Assembly (NCBI GenBank): GCA_001899085.1
Contig: MKVB01000005.1
Span: forward strand, 300,655-364,654
Source of the DNA: Devosia sp. 66-14
GTDB lineage: Bacteria > Pseudomonadota > Alphaproteobacteria > Rhizobiales > Devosiaceae
Direction: 5' to 3'
Length of the DNA: 64,000 bases
Shown: piece after piece, positions 56,452-64,000 of the stretch
Layout: the number at the start of each line of letters is the position of its first letter
Numbering within the stretch: the first letter of the stretch is position 1
The notes under the pieces: model-generated
Database searches by the model: none
Told to the model about the DNA's origin: nothing
The model's input: only the letters and a program-made list of their open reading frames with translations
Translations under genes and position numbers: made by a program

Positions 56452-57066
56452 ATGAAACAGGGCACTGCGGCCGACCCGGCAATCGAGACGACATGCGGGT
56501 GCCAGTGCACCAGGGTCAGCCGGCGGACAGTGCTGGGCGGCCTGGCGGCAGCCGGCGCCTTTGCCGGCCTCGGCGGAACGGCGATGGCTGCCGGCGAGGA
56601 CGCGATGCCACCGCAGGTCGGCGATTTCCTCGTCTCGCCGGCCGGCAACACGCCGCTGACGCTCGACAGCATCAAGCTCGACAGCAAGCCCTTCGAAGCG
56701 GTGGCGATGTCGCCAGGCGGCGTGGTGCGCAATGCCGAGTACGAGAACACCGTGCTGCTGCTGCGCTACGACCCCGCGACGCTGCCGGCGGAAACCGCGG
56801 CGAGATCGGCCGAGGGCGTGCTCGGCTACACCATCATCTGTACCCATGCCGGCTGCCCGCTCGGCGACACGCTGAAGAACAAGCTGCTGGCCTGCGATTG
56901 CCACGGCTCGCGGTTCGACCCGACCAAGAACGGCGAAGTGGCGAATGGCCCGGCAGTGCGGAAGCTTCCGCAGCTCGGTCTTGCCATCCAGGATGGCAAG
57001 CTGGTGGTGGCGGAAGCCTTCGACTCGCGCGTCGGCGGCGACATGATGGGCGAAGACGACCGCTAG
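56452..57066 (+). CDS. Tat-exported Rieske iron-sulfur protein
   Basis: 204 residues from the ATG at 56452 (AGGAG upstream). A twin-arginine motif (SRRTVLGG at 23-30) precedes a Gly/Ala hydrophobic stretch, so it is exported folded and may stay anchored. Rieske ligands are C130-x-H132 and C148-x2-H151, with C135 and C150 able to form the stabilising disulfide (CTHAGC and CDCHGS), typical of higher-potential clusters. An unusual CGCQC cluster lies at 15-19 before the Tat motif. It is divergent from the PQQ dehydrogenase gene and could carry its electrons. It resembles small subunits of periplasmic oxidases. Confidence 0.92.
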   Translation: MKQGTAADPAIETTCGCQCTRVSRRTVLGGLAAAGAFAGLGGTAMAAGEDAMPPQVGDFLVSPAGNTPLTLDSIKLDSKPFEAVAMSPGGVVRNAEYENTVLLLRYDPATLPAETAARSAEGVLGYTIICTHAGCPLGDTLKNKLLACDCHGSRFDPTKNGEVANGPAVRKLPQLGLAIQDGKLVVAEAFDSRVGGDMMGEDDR

Positions 57067-57168
57067 AGCCGCAGGCTTCCCGGCTCGAACGCGCTACCAA
57101 ATCAAACACTTAGAGCTCTGCACCGGTTCAAGCAAACGGGTGCAGTGCTCCAGGAGAGGAGCGATGCA

Positions 57169-57561
57169 GTGAAACTCAAACTGACCCTCGCGGCCCTGCT
57201 GGTCGTGCTGCCCACGGCCGTGCTGGCCGCCAGCCTGCCGATTACCGGCAGCTACGGCACGCCGGCCGGATGCGCGGCGCATGCCGGAACCGCCGGCGGC
57301 AGCGGCGAGAAGGTGCTGCTCAGCGCCGACGATGCACGTTTCGAAGGCAATGTCTGCCCCTATACCAGCGTCAGCGAGACCGGCGACAAGGCCTACGAGG
57401 TCAAGATTGCCTGTGAGAGCGGCCACGACGAAGTCGTGCGCGGCACCCTCGATGTGACCGAGAGCGCCGATGGCAGCAAACTCACGGTGGCGCTCAAGGA
57501 TGGCGCCGGACCGAAGGGCGAGTTTCCGCCCTGCGACGCTGCGGCAAGCGCATCGCCGTAG
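57169..57561 (+). CDS. Small secreted protein
   Basis: 130 residues from a GTG at 57169, seven bases after AGGAG. A signal peptide (KLKLTLAALLVVLPTAVLA, about 20 residues) is followed by a beta-rich domain with four cysteines (PAGCAAH, GNVCPYT, KIACESG, PPCDAA), probably two disulfides. No family was recognised. It lies about 100 bases after the Rieske gene on the same strand and is probably co-transcribed, so a role in the periplasmic oxidation module is likely. Confidence 0.75.
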   Translation: MKLKLTLAALLVVLPTAVLAASLPITGSYGTPAGCAAHAGTAGGSGEKVLLSADDARFEGNVCPYTSVSETGDKAYEVKIACESGHDEVVRGTLDVTESADGSKLTVALKDGAGPKGEFPPCDAAASASP

Positions 57562-57627
57562 TTAGCCTCTGATTTTTTCTTGTTTTTGGAGTTATTGGAC
57601 GGTCCGCAGCTCGCAAGGGACCCAACA

Positions 57628-58353
57628 GTGTCAACTCTGCCAAAGAACGGTGATCGCGTTCCGGACAGTGCGATCGTTTCGGCCACCCGCATCCGAGCCA
57701 CGCTGAGGGGCGACATCCTCACGGGCAAGCTGCGGCCTGGCACCAAGGTGAATATTGAGGACCTCGCCGACCGGTACGAGACATCGCATATCCCGATCCG
57801 CGAAGCGCTGATCGGACTGGTGTCGGAAGGGCTGGTCAAACGCGAGGAACGACGAGGGTTCTTCGTGGCTGCGTTCACGACAGAGGTGCTGGAGGAGTTG
57901 ATCAAGACTCGATGCTGGCTGGAGGAAAGGGCCCTGTCGGAGAGCATCGCCAACCGCACCGTGGAGTGGGAGGAAAACCTGGTGCTGGCGCTCTACTGGC
58001 TGTCGCGGACCGATCGCTATGTGGATGCCACGCGCCAGCAGCTCAACCCGGCCTGGGATGAGCGGCACAAGCAGTTCCATCAGGTGCTGATCAGCGCCTG
58101 CGGCTCATCGCTGCTGCTGCGCTACTGCCAGGAGATCCGCGATCGGGTGGATTCGTACCGGTTCATCACCGAGAGCGCCAATCCGGCGCCGTTCGAGGCC
58201 CGTCCGGACGAGCATCGGCTGATTGCCGATGCGGCACTGGCGGGAGACCGGGATACCGCGGTGGCGCTGCTGATGAAGCATTATCGGCAGACGCTCGAGA
58301 TCATCACGTCGACCTTTGCGGCGGCCAGCCGAGCGCCGGACGAGACGGCCTGA
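57628..58353 (+). CDS. GntR-family regulator with FCD-type domain
   Basis: 241 residues from a GTG at 57628 with AAGGGA seven bases before it; TTG codons at 57580 and 57595 are in frame but poorly placed. The HTH is at about 17-85 (TRIRATLRGDILTGKLRPGTKVNIEDLADRYETSHIPIREALIGL), and an all-helical ligand domain follows. A T-rich stretch (57571-57588) lies between it and the preceding gene. It probably regulates the surrounding PQQ/Rieske/SMP-30 genes; the effector is unknown. Confidence 0.88.
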   Translation: MSTLPKNGDRVPDSAIVSATRIRATLRGDILTGKLRPGTKVNIEDLADRYETSHIPIREALIGLVSEGLVKREERRGFFVAAFTTEVLEELIKTRCWLEERALSESIANRTVEWEENLVLALYWLSRTDRYVDATRQQLNPAWDERHKQFHQVLISACGSSLLLRYCQEIRDRVDSYRFITESANPAPFEARPDEHRLIADAALAGDRDTAVALLMKHYRQTLEIITSTFAAASRAPDETA

Positions 58354-58450
58354 GCCTCTCGCGGCCGACAGCGACGAAAGCCATGTACGGGGGCGCCTGA
58401 ACGTCGGGCGAGCCTCCAGTCTGTTGCCTGCAACAAAGTGGAGAAAGTCG

Positions 58451-59497
58451 ATGAAGCCTGTTTCGATCGTCAGCCTGGTCCTCGTCGCCGGGATCGCCGC
58501 GCCCCCTGCCTTTTCGCAGCAAACACCAGGCCCGCAACCCTACTTCGTCGGCAACCCACTGGGGCTGCCGGTCAACCCCGCCGCCGATGGCGCCTTTGCG
58601 CCGATGTCGAGCAACGTCAAGGTGTTCGGCGCGATCTACGCCACCGAAAGCTGCTCCTACGACGCGGAGCGCGACCTGATCGTCGCGCCGGCGCGCGGCG
58701 TGAATCAGGCCATCCAGGAGAACAACGCCTTTGTCGCGCTGATCAACCATGACGGCTCGGTCAACACGGCGCGCTGGATCGGGGTGCAGAACCCGCAGCA
58801 ACGCGCCGACCTGCAGCCGCCGCTGATCCTCAACGAGCCGTTCGGCAGCGATATCGAGGGCGGCGTGCTCTACCTCGCCGATCGCGACGGCGGTACGGCC
58901 GACCCCACCGACCCGAGCAAGACGACGCCGAGCATGGCGGTGATCCGCAAGTTCAGCATGAAGACCGGCGAGCCGATGGGCGAGGTGAAGATCGAGGGCT
59001 CGCCCTGGATCAACGACATCGAAGTGGCGCCGGACGGCACCATCTATGCCAGCAATACCGGGGTTGGCGGCAAGGAGCCCCAGCCCGACAGCTGGCAGAT
59101 CTGGAAGGTGGCGCCCGACGGCGTGGCCTCGGTATGGATCCAGGGGGCGCCGCTCAACCAGCCCAACGGCATCGCGTTCGATACCGAGGGCAACGTGGTG
59201 GTGGTCAATATCGGCAACGACGAGGTGCTGACCTTCGCGGCGGCCGACGCCAAACTGTTGAAGACCGAAAAGGCTGCCCAACCCGGCAATGACGGCATCG
59301 TGGTGCTGCCCGATGGCACCAAATATATCAGCAGCGTGATGAACGGCGGCATCACCAAACTGACGCCGGACGGCACGGCGTCGCTGATCGCCGAGAACAT
59401 CCCGAGCGCGGCCTCGATGTGCTACGACGCCGGCGCCGAGCAACTGGTCGTGCCGATGAACGCCAATAACGGATTGGCCTTCATCAGCCTGAAGTAA
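58451..59497 (+). CDS. Secreted SMP-30/gluconolactonase-like beta-propeller protein
   Basis: 348 residues from the ATG at 58451, which begins the signal peptide (KPVSIVSLVLVAGIAAPPAFS, cut before QQTPG). Repeating propeller blades are visible (INDIEVAPDGTIYASN, PNGIAFDTEGNVVVVNIGNDEVL, GGITKLTPDGTASLIAENI). This fold includes calcium-dependent lactonases that open sugar lactones in the periplasm, the product of periplasmic PQQ sugar or alcohol oxidation. Together with the PQQ dehydrogenase this suggests a periplasmic oxidation pathway. The exact activity is unproven. Confidence 0.82.
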   Translation: MKPVSIVSLVLVAGIAAPPAFSQQTPGPQPYFVGNPLGLPVNPAADGAFAPMSSNVKVFGAIYATESCSYDAERDLIVAPARGVNQAIQENNAFVALINHDGSVNTARWIGVQNPQQRADLQPPLILNEPFGSDIEGGVLYLADRDGGTADPTDPSKTTPSMAVIRKFSMKTGEPMGEVKIEGSPWINDIEVAPDGTIYASNTGVGGKEPQPDSWQIWKVAPDGVASVWIQGAPLNQPNGIAFDTEGNVVVVNIGNDEVLTFAAADAKLLKTEKAAQPGNDGIVVLPDGTKYISSVMNGGITKLTPDGTASLIAENIPSAASMCYDAGAEQLVVPMNANNGLAFISLK

Positions 59498-59501
59498 GGC
59501 G

Positions 59502-59524
59502 CTCGCCGCCGCTCAGGCGGCGAG
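59502..59524. terminator. Bidirectional terminator hairpin
   Basis: A perfect 9-bp stem, CTCGCCGCC with its complement, and a GCTCA loop sits between two convergent genes and overlaps the last codons of the minus-strand ATPase gene. Confidence 0.65.
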
Positions 59525-60586
59525 GCCCGACGGCAGGAACAGGCTGGCCTTGGCTGCTTGCGGGACGAGACCAACGTCGGCGCCGGGAGTGATGTCGATA
59601 TCGCCCGGAAGGGCAGCGACGATCTGCTGGCCCGATGGCGTGCCGATCACTGTCAGCGTCTCGTTGCCAAGGCGCTCGACCAGCACCACCTTGCCATGCA
59701 GGTCGGCGCCCGGCCCGGCCGCGAGGTGGTGCGGCCGGACGCCGAGCGTCAGTTCGTCGCCGACCCTGGCGTCGACCCCTGGCTTGGGCAGCACCAGCGA
59801 CCCGATATCGGGCGACGACAGCTTGACCCCGGTGGCGTCGACGGCATCGACGCGCGCCTTGAGAAAGTTCATCTTGGGCGAGCCGATGAAGCCGGCGACG
59901 AACAGGTTGGCCGGCTTGTGGTAGAGCTCGAGGGGCGAGCCGACCTGCTGCACCACGCCGGCGTTCAGCACCACGATCTTGTCGGCGAGCGTCATCGCCT
60001 CGACCTGGTCATGGGTGACATAGATCATCGTCGCCCCGAGGTCGGCGTGCAGCTTGGCCAGCTCCATGCGCATGTCGACGCGCAGCGCCGCATCGAGATT
60101 GCTCAGCGGCTCGTCGAACAGGAACACGCCCGGGTGCCGGACGATGGCGCGGCCGATGGCGACGCGCTGACGTTGCCCGCCCGAGAGCTGGCTGGGCCGC
60201 CGATCCAGCAGATGCTCCATCTGCAGGATCCGGGCAGCCTCGGCGACCTTGGCCTCCTTCTCGGCCTTGGGCGCCTTGGCGATGGTGAGCCCGAAGGCCA
60301 GGTTCTCGCGCACCGTCATATGGGGGAAGATGGCGTAGGACTGGAACACCATGGCGATCGAGCGATCCTTCGGCGGCAGGTCGTTGACCACCCGGTCGCC
60401 GATGGTGAGCGTGCCGCCCGAGATATCCTCGAGCCCGGCGATCATCCGCAGCAAGGTCGACTTGCCGCACCCCGAGGGGCCGACAAAGACGACGAACTCG
60501 CCATCGGCAATGTCGATGTCGACGCCCTTGATCACCTCGGTCGAGCCATAGGTCTTCTTGATGCCAGCAAGCGACACGCGCGCCAT
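59513..60586 (-). CDS. ABC transporter ATP-binding protein, UgpC/MalK type
   Basis: 357 residues from the ATG at 60586. Walker [11 protein letters not shown]-loop VFQSYAIFPH, signature LSGGQRQR, Walker B VFLFDEP and switch VTHDQ are intact, with a C-terminal OB-type domain. It is the last gene of the importer operon read from the right edge (binding protein, two permeases, glycosidase, ATPase). It could also energise the two sugar importers at 31632-35136 and 38534-41641 that lack an ATPase. Confidence 0.95.
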   Translation of the reverse strand: MARVSLAGIKKTYGSTEVIKGVDIDIADGEFVVFVGPSGCGKSTLLRMIAGLEDISGGTLTIGDRVVNDLPPKDRSIAMVFQSYAIFPHMTVRENLAFGLTIAKAPKAEKEAKVAEAARILQMEHLLDRRPSQLSGGQRQRVAIGRAIVRHPGVFLFDEPLSNLDAALRVDMRMELAKLHADLGATMIYVTHDQVEAMTLADKIVVLNAGVVQQVGSPLELYHKPANLFVAGFIGSPKMNFLKARVDAVDATGVKLSSPDIGSLVLPKPGVDARVGDELTLGVRPHHLAAGPGADLHGKVVLVERLGNETLTVIGTPSGQQIVAALPGDIDITPGADVGLVPQAAKASLFLPSGLAA

Positions 60587-60590
60587 TTCG

Positions 60591-61583
60591 TTACTCCGCT
60601 GCGTCTCTGATGGGGACCACGCTGAGAAGGCCGTCGGGACCGACGACCACCGGATCGGGATCGGTGATGTAACCGCCGAAATTGGCCTTGGCCTTGTCGG
60701 CAAAGCCGAGGATGCGCAGGCCATCGGCGGTCTCGACGATGCGCGCCGCATAGCGTCGGCAGGGCTCGCTGCCATCGAGGAACGGGCCCGGAGCGATCCG
60801 CCAGGGGCCGCGCGGATCATCGGCGACGAGGTAGTGCGTGCCGGTCACCGGGCGCTGCGGATTGAAGCGACGGTAAGCCTCGGACCAGTGCTGCCCGGAG
60901 GTGCAGAACAGGCAGTACCACCTGCCGTCGTGCTGGAATACCTGCGGCACCTCGAGCTGGCCGAAGCCGCCCACGAAGACGGGAGGCTGCAGCGTCCAGG
61001 TCATCAGGTCGGGGGAGGTGGCGAAGCCGATCGCACCGCCGGCGTTGGGCTCGGCGACGCCCGGCACGCGGGCTGTGAAGTACATCAGCCAACCCTCGCC
61101 GCGGGGATCGCGCATCACCCACGGGTCGCGCATGGCACGGTCGTGCCAGTGCCCGATGGCGTGCGGCACCTCATAGTGCTCGGCAGCGGGGCCTTCGAGG
61201 TCGAGGCAGAAGCCGGTGCCGACGCGCTGCCAGTTGTGCAGGTCGGTGGAGGTGGCGTGGCCGATGCGCTGGTAAAGGCCCTGCTCGGCGCGGGTGGTAC
61301 CGGTGTAGAACAGATGCCACAGGTCGTCGTCGCCACGGATCACCGAGCCGGTCCAGGTGGTGTAATCGTCCCAGGCGGGGCCGGCGCTCGGGGCAAAAGT
61401 GGTGCCCAGATGCTGCCAGTCGACGAGGTTGTCGGAGACGGCATGGCCCTGGGAGACGTTGAAGTGCCGGAGGTCGGGGTCGCCCAGGCTCTTGTCGGCC
61501 TGGAGGAAGTAGCCGTGCCAGCGCTGGCCGTCATTGACGTACCAGCTGTCCCAGATCCATTTCTTGTCGAGTGCGATGACCAT
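60591..61583 (-). CDS. Short glycoside hydrolase of the GH32-like five-bladed propeller group
   Basis: 330 residues from the ATG at 61583. The N-terminus KKWIWDSWYVNDGQRWHGYFLQ resembles the WMNDPNG nucleophile region, AMRDPWVMRD gives the RDP motif, and QLEVPQVFQ matches the region of the ECP acid/base motif, here EVPQ. GH32 enzymes usually add a C-terminal beta sandwich (about 150 residues), which is absent. It would split beta-fructosides or a related sugar in the cytoplasm. It is embedded in a sugar importer operon, so it probably acts on the imported sugar. Confidence 0.78.
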   Translation of the reverse strand: MVIALDKKWIWDSWYVNDGQRWHGYFLQADKSLGDPDLRHFNVSQGHAVSDNLVDWQHLGTTFAPSAGPAWDDYTTWTGSVIRGDDDLWHLFYTGTTRAEQGLYQRIGHATSTDLHNWQRVGTGFCLDLEGPAAEHYEVPHAIGHWHDRAMRDPWVMRDPRGEGWLMYFTARVPGVAEPNAGGAIGFATSPDLMTWTLQPPVFVGGFGQLEVPQVFQHDGRWYCLFCTSGQHWSEAYRRFNPQRPVTGTHYLVADDPRGPWRIAPGPFLDGSEPCRRYAARIVETADGLRILGFADKAKANFGGYITDPDPVVVGPDGLLSVVPIRDAAE

Positions 61584-61594
61584 AGATAACTCCG

Positions 61595-62473
61595 CTAACC
61601 CTTGACGCCGGTCGAGGCGATCGAGGCAATGAATGCGCGTTGCAGAACGAGGTAGAAGGCGAGCACCGGCAGGGTGATCAGCGACAGGTACGCCATGATC
61701 TCGCCCCAGGCCCGGTTGAGCTGGAAGAAGTATTGCAGCCCGACCATCACCGGCCGGTACCCCTCCTGCTGCACCACCATCAGCGGCCACAGGTACTGGT
61801 TGTACATGACGAGGAATTTCAGGATCGCCGCGGTGGCAAGGACCGGTCCGGCCAACGGCATCACCACGCGGCGATAGACCTGCCCCCAGGTGGCGCCCTC
61901 GACGCGGGCGGCTTCGATCAGTTCACCTGGCAGATCCTTGAAATACTGCACGAACAGGAAAATCGTCAGCCCGTCGGCGATGAACGGGACAATCTGCACC
62001 TGGTACGAGTTGAGCCAGCCGAAGGTCAGCCCGTCGAGGCCGAACCAGGGCAGCTTGGATGCGATCAGCAGCAGAGGAATGGCGATGGTCTCGAACGGCA
62101 CGATCAAGGTCGCGAGGATCGCCGTCAGCACCAGTTCGCGACCGCGCCAGTCGATGAAGACGAAGGCGAAAGCGGCGGCCGAGCAGACCAGCAGCGTCAG
62201 CAGCACGGTGACCCCGGTGACCAGCACCGAGTTGAAGATGAACAGCCCCACCGGCGCCCGCTTGAAGGCATCGAAGTAATTCTCCAGCGAGATATCGCCG
62301 ATCGGCAGGAAGGCGGCAAAGCTGCTGGTGTCGCGCAGCAGCTGCTGGTCGGGCTTGAAGCTCGACATCAGCATGAAGACCAGCGGGAAAACGAAGATCG
62401 CCGCGATCAGGATCAGCACGGCATAGCGCACGGCCAGCCGCAGGCCGCGATTGTCGGCGGTAATCATGGCCAT
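61595..62473 (-). CDS. ABC transporter permease, MalG type
   Basis: 292 residues; ATG codons at 62473 and 62467 are both possible, the first overlapping the upstream permease stop. Six membrane helices and the EAA loop LIEAARVEGATWGQVYRRVVMPLAGP are visible; it ends STGVKG. It is the second channel subunit of the importer and is followed 11 bases later by the glycosidase gene. Confidence 0.92.
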   Translation of the reverse strand: MAMITADNRGLRLAVRYAVLILIAAIFVFPLVFMLMSSFKPDQQLLRDTSSFAAFLPIGDISLENYFDAFKRAPVGLFIFNSVLVTGVTVLLTLLVCSAAAFAFVFIDWRGRELVLTAILATLIVPFETIAIPLLLIASKLPWFGLDGLTFGWLNSYQVQIVPFIADGLTIFLFVQYFKDLPGELIEAARVEGATWGQVYRRVVMPLAGPVLATAAILKFLVMYNQYLWPLMVVQQEGYRPVMVGLQYFFQLNRAWGEIMAYLSLITLPVLAFYLVLQRAFIASIASTGVKG

Positions 62474-63546
62474 CAGTTCTTCTCCCGGGTGAGCCAGCGC
62501 TGCAGCAGCGAGATCGACAGCACGATGACGAACAGGATCACCGAGATGGTCGAGCCGCCCGAAATGTCCTGCTTGCCGTAACCGCGCTCCACCGCCTGGA
62601 ACACCACGGTCTGGGTGGAATCGAGCGGTCCGCCGCCGGTCATCACGTCGATCTGCGAGAACAGCGCGAAGGCCTGCATGGTGATGACGATGAGGATGAG
62701 GACGGCGGTGTTGCGGAGCCCGGGCCAGGTGACGTAGCGGAACACCTGCCAGCGGCTCGAGCCCTCGATCGCCGCGGCCTCGTAGAGGGTCGGGCTGATG
62801 GTCTGCAGGCCCGAAAGCCAGATCACCATGTGGAAGCCGACCGCCTGCCAGATCGACATGGCGATGATGGCGCCGAGCGCCGTGGACGGATTGCCCAGCC
62901 AGTCGACCTTGGGGAACGCCCCGAAGCTCAGGGCGCCGAGCAGGTTGTTCAGCAGCCCGCTATTGCCGTCATAGATGAAGCGCCAGAGCAGGGAGACGAC
63001 GACGATCGAGACCACCACCGGCATGAAGTAGATGGCGCGGAACAGGTTGATACCCCGGAGCCGCTGGTTGATCAGCAGCGCGAGGACCAGCGCCAGGCCT
63101 GCCTGCACGGGGGCGACAACCAGCACGAAGACGAAGGTGTTGACGATCGCCTTCATGAACACGACGTCGCGCGCCAGCACGTAAGTACGACTGTCGCCCT
63201 GCTGGAAACTGAACCACTCGCGCATGCCGGCGAACTGGGGGTAGTCGGGATTGTTGCGGGTATAGCCGCGCAAGGCGGGGTATTTCGGCGCACCGGCATC
63301 GTCGCGCGCCAGCTGGCCGGCGGCATCGCGCTCCGGCTCCAGCGTCAGCAGGCCGAGCCCGAGCAGTTGCTCGTAGTTGGCGAGGCCGACGAACTGTGTC
63401 GGGTTCGGCGAGATCAAGCGCTGATTGGTGAAGCTCAGCCCCACGGCGAAGATGAACGGCAGGACCACGAACACGGCGATGAGAAACGCCGCCGGCCCGG
63501 CCATCAGCCAGCCAATCCGGTTTGAGCGTGTGAACTTGGACGCCAT
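62473..63546 (-). CDS. ABC transporter permease, MalF type
   Basis: 357 residues from the ATG at 63546 (GAGG six bases upstream). The longer frame to 63588 crosses a hairpin. It has six core membrane helices and, between the first and second, a long periplasmic insert of roughly 90 residues (about 55-145; TLEPERDAAGQLARDDAGAP, NNPDYPQFAGMREWFSF), a feature of the larger MalF-type subunits. The EAA loop is LYEAAAIEGSSRWQVFRYVTWPGLRN. It pairs with the next gene product. Confidence 0.92.
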   Translation of the reverse strand: MASKFTRSNRIGWLMAGPAAFLIAVFVVLPFIFAVGLSFTNQRLISPNPTQFVGLANYEQLLGLGLLTLEPERDAAGQLARDDAGAPKYPALRGYTRNNPDYPQFAGMREWFSFQQGDSRTYVLARDVVFMKAIVNTFVFVLVVAPVQAGLALVLALLINQRLRGINLFRAIYFMPVVVSIVVVSLLWRFIYDGNSGLLNNLLGALSFGAFPKVDWLGNPSTALGAIIAMSIWQAVGFHMVIWLSGLQTISPTLYEAAAIEGSSRWQVFRYVTWPGLRNTAVLILIVITMQAFALFSQIDVMTGGGPLDSTQTVVFQAVERGYGKQDISGGSTISVILFVIVLSISLLQRWLTREKN

Positions 63547-63573
63547 CGTAACCTCGCGGGCGCGTGGATGCAT

Positions 63574-63600
63574 GGGATCCCGGCGCATGGCCGGGATCCC
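63574..63600 (-). terminator. Stem-loop between binding-protein and permease genes
   Basis: A perfect 11-bp stem, GGGATCCCGGC with its complement, and a GCATG loop, 26 bases after the binding-protein stop on the minus strand. No T-run follows. Confidence 0.6.
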
Positions 63601-63626
63601 TCAGGAGTCAGAGCGGAGGCAGGGCC

Positions 63627-64000
63627 CTAGAAGCCGTAATTGCCGTTCTTCTGGATGTCGGCGTTGATCTCGTCGACCGCCGCATCAAGGGTCGCCCCCA
63701 CATCGGCGCCCTTGGCGATATCGGCCAGCGCCTTCTCGAACACCTTGGCGGCGACGACGTAGCCCGGGGTGACCGGACGGACCAGCGCCTGCTTGGCCGA
63801 CAGGTCATAGAAGACCGCGAGCTTGCCGCCTGCCTTGTAGTTCTCGGTCATGGCGGCCGCCGTCGCGGTGGCGGGGATCAGGCCGATGCCGTTGGAGTAG
63901 GCCGCCAGATACTTGTCCTGCAGGGCGAACTCGATGAACTTCGACGCCCCATCGGGATGCGCCGACTTGGCCGAGACGCCGAACTGCCAGGAGGCGGCGC
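63627..64000 (-). CDS. ABC transporter substrate-binding protein, C-terminal part (5' end off the right edge)
   Basis: The frame is open from the right edge to the stop at 63627, giving the last 124 or so residues. It begins ASWQFGVSAKSAHPDGASKF, a C-terminal stretch typical of family 1 sugar-binding proteins, and ends NADIQKNGNYGF. The start and signal peptide lie outside the window. It is the first gene of the importer operon and is followed by a perfect hairpin before the permease genes. With the GH32-like enzyme in the operon, a fructoside or related sugar is the likely ligand. Confidence 0.85.
   Translation of the reverse strand, partial: AASWQFGVSAKSAHPDGASKFIEFALQDKYLAAYSNGIGLIPATATAAAMTENYKAGGKLAVFYDLSAKQALVRPVTPGYVVAAKVFEKALADIAKGADVGATLDAAVDEINADIQKNGNYGF

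Noticed and set aside
56221-56904. Upstream extension of the PQQ dehydrogenase frame
   Set aside because: It lies antisense to the Rieske gene; the dehydrogenase signal peptide starts at 56220 with a ribosome site.

Overview
The window is GC-rich (by eye roughly two thirds G+C), tightly packed with overlapping ATGA/TGATG gene junctions, and dominated by ABC importers for sugars and amino acids, paired catabolic enzymes and a chemotaxis operon. That style, the LivFGHM/hydroxyproline gene set, the CUT1-type sugar importers and the long intergenic palindromes fit an alphaproteobacterium of the Hyphomicrobiales, Devosia-like in gene order. This placement is inference from gene content, not a database match. 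No rRNA, tRNA, CRISPR array, insertion sequence, phage gene or replication origin was seen.

Layout. (1) 1-11012, minus strand: a chemotaxis operon in the order STAS protein, cheY, cheA, cheW, two tandem membrane chemoreceptors, a second cheW, cheR, cheB, and a cytoplasmic receptor-like protein that runs off the left edge and carries a CheZ-like D-x3-Q motif. An HD-GYP response regulator (11493-12542) lies upstream. (2) 12715-14412: a short-chain dehydrogenase and a LysR regulator, divergent from (3) 14606-20999: nucleoside hydrolase, a complete CUT1-type ABC importer and an adenosine deaminase-like enzyme, read here as a nucleoside uptake and breakdown operon. (4) 21276-25588: an AGE-family sugar epimerase, a small helical protein, and a TetR/MFS exporter pair with matching operators. 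(5) 25732-31394: a secreted 1571-residue protein (propeller, five DUF11-like domains, nine Cys-rich repeats), convergent with an HtrA-like protein that has lost its catalytic triad.

(6) 31632-41641: two sugar importers without ATPases. One has a Tat-exported binding protein and a fused double permease. The other is linked to a Gfo/Idh/MocA oxidoreductase. Between them lie an enolase-superfamily dehydratase and a half-length LacI regulator with paired operators. (7) 41656-52841: a hydroxyproline/proline-derivative operon with GntR regulator, LivJHMGF importer, FAD oxidase, hydroxyproline epimerase, enolase-superfamily enzyme, a proline-racemase-family protein with an altered active site, and an imino-acid reductase. 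(8) 52882-59497: a periplasmic oxidation module with a PQQ alcohol dehydrogenase carrying the lanthanide-type D-x-D motif, an unknown secreted protein, a secreted pentapeptide-repeat protein, a Tat-exported Rieske protein, a small secreted protein, a GntR regulator and a secreted SMP-30-like protein. (9) 59513-64000, minus strand: a sugar importer operon (binding protein cut by the right edge, two permeases, a short GH32-like glycosidase, ATPase).

Two structural themes cut across these regions. Six long two-armed palindromes of related sequence sit only between genes. All five junctions between a binding-protein gene and the next permease carry a hairpin or long palindrome, which would favour excess production of the binding protein.
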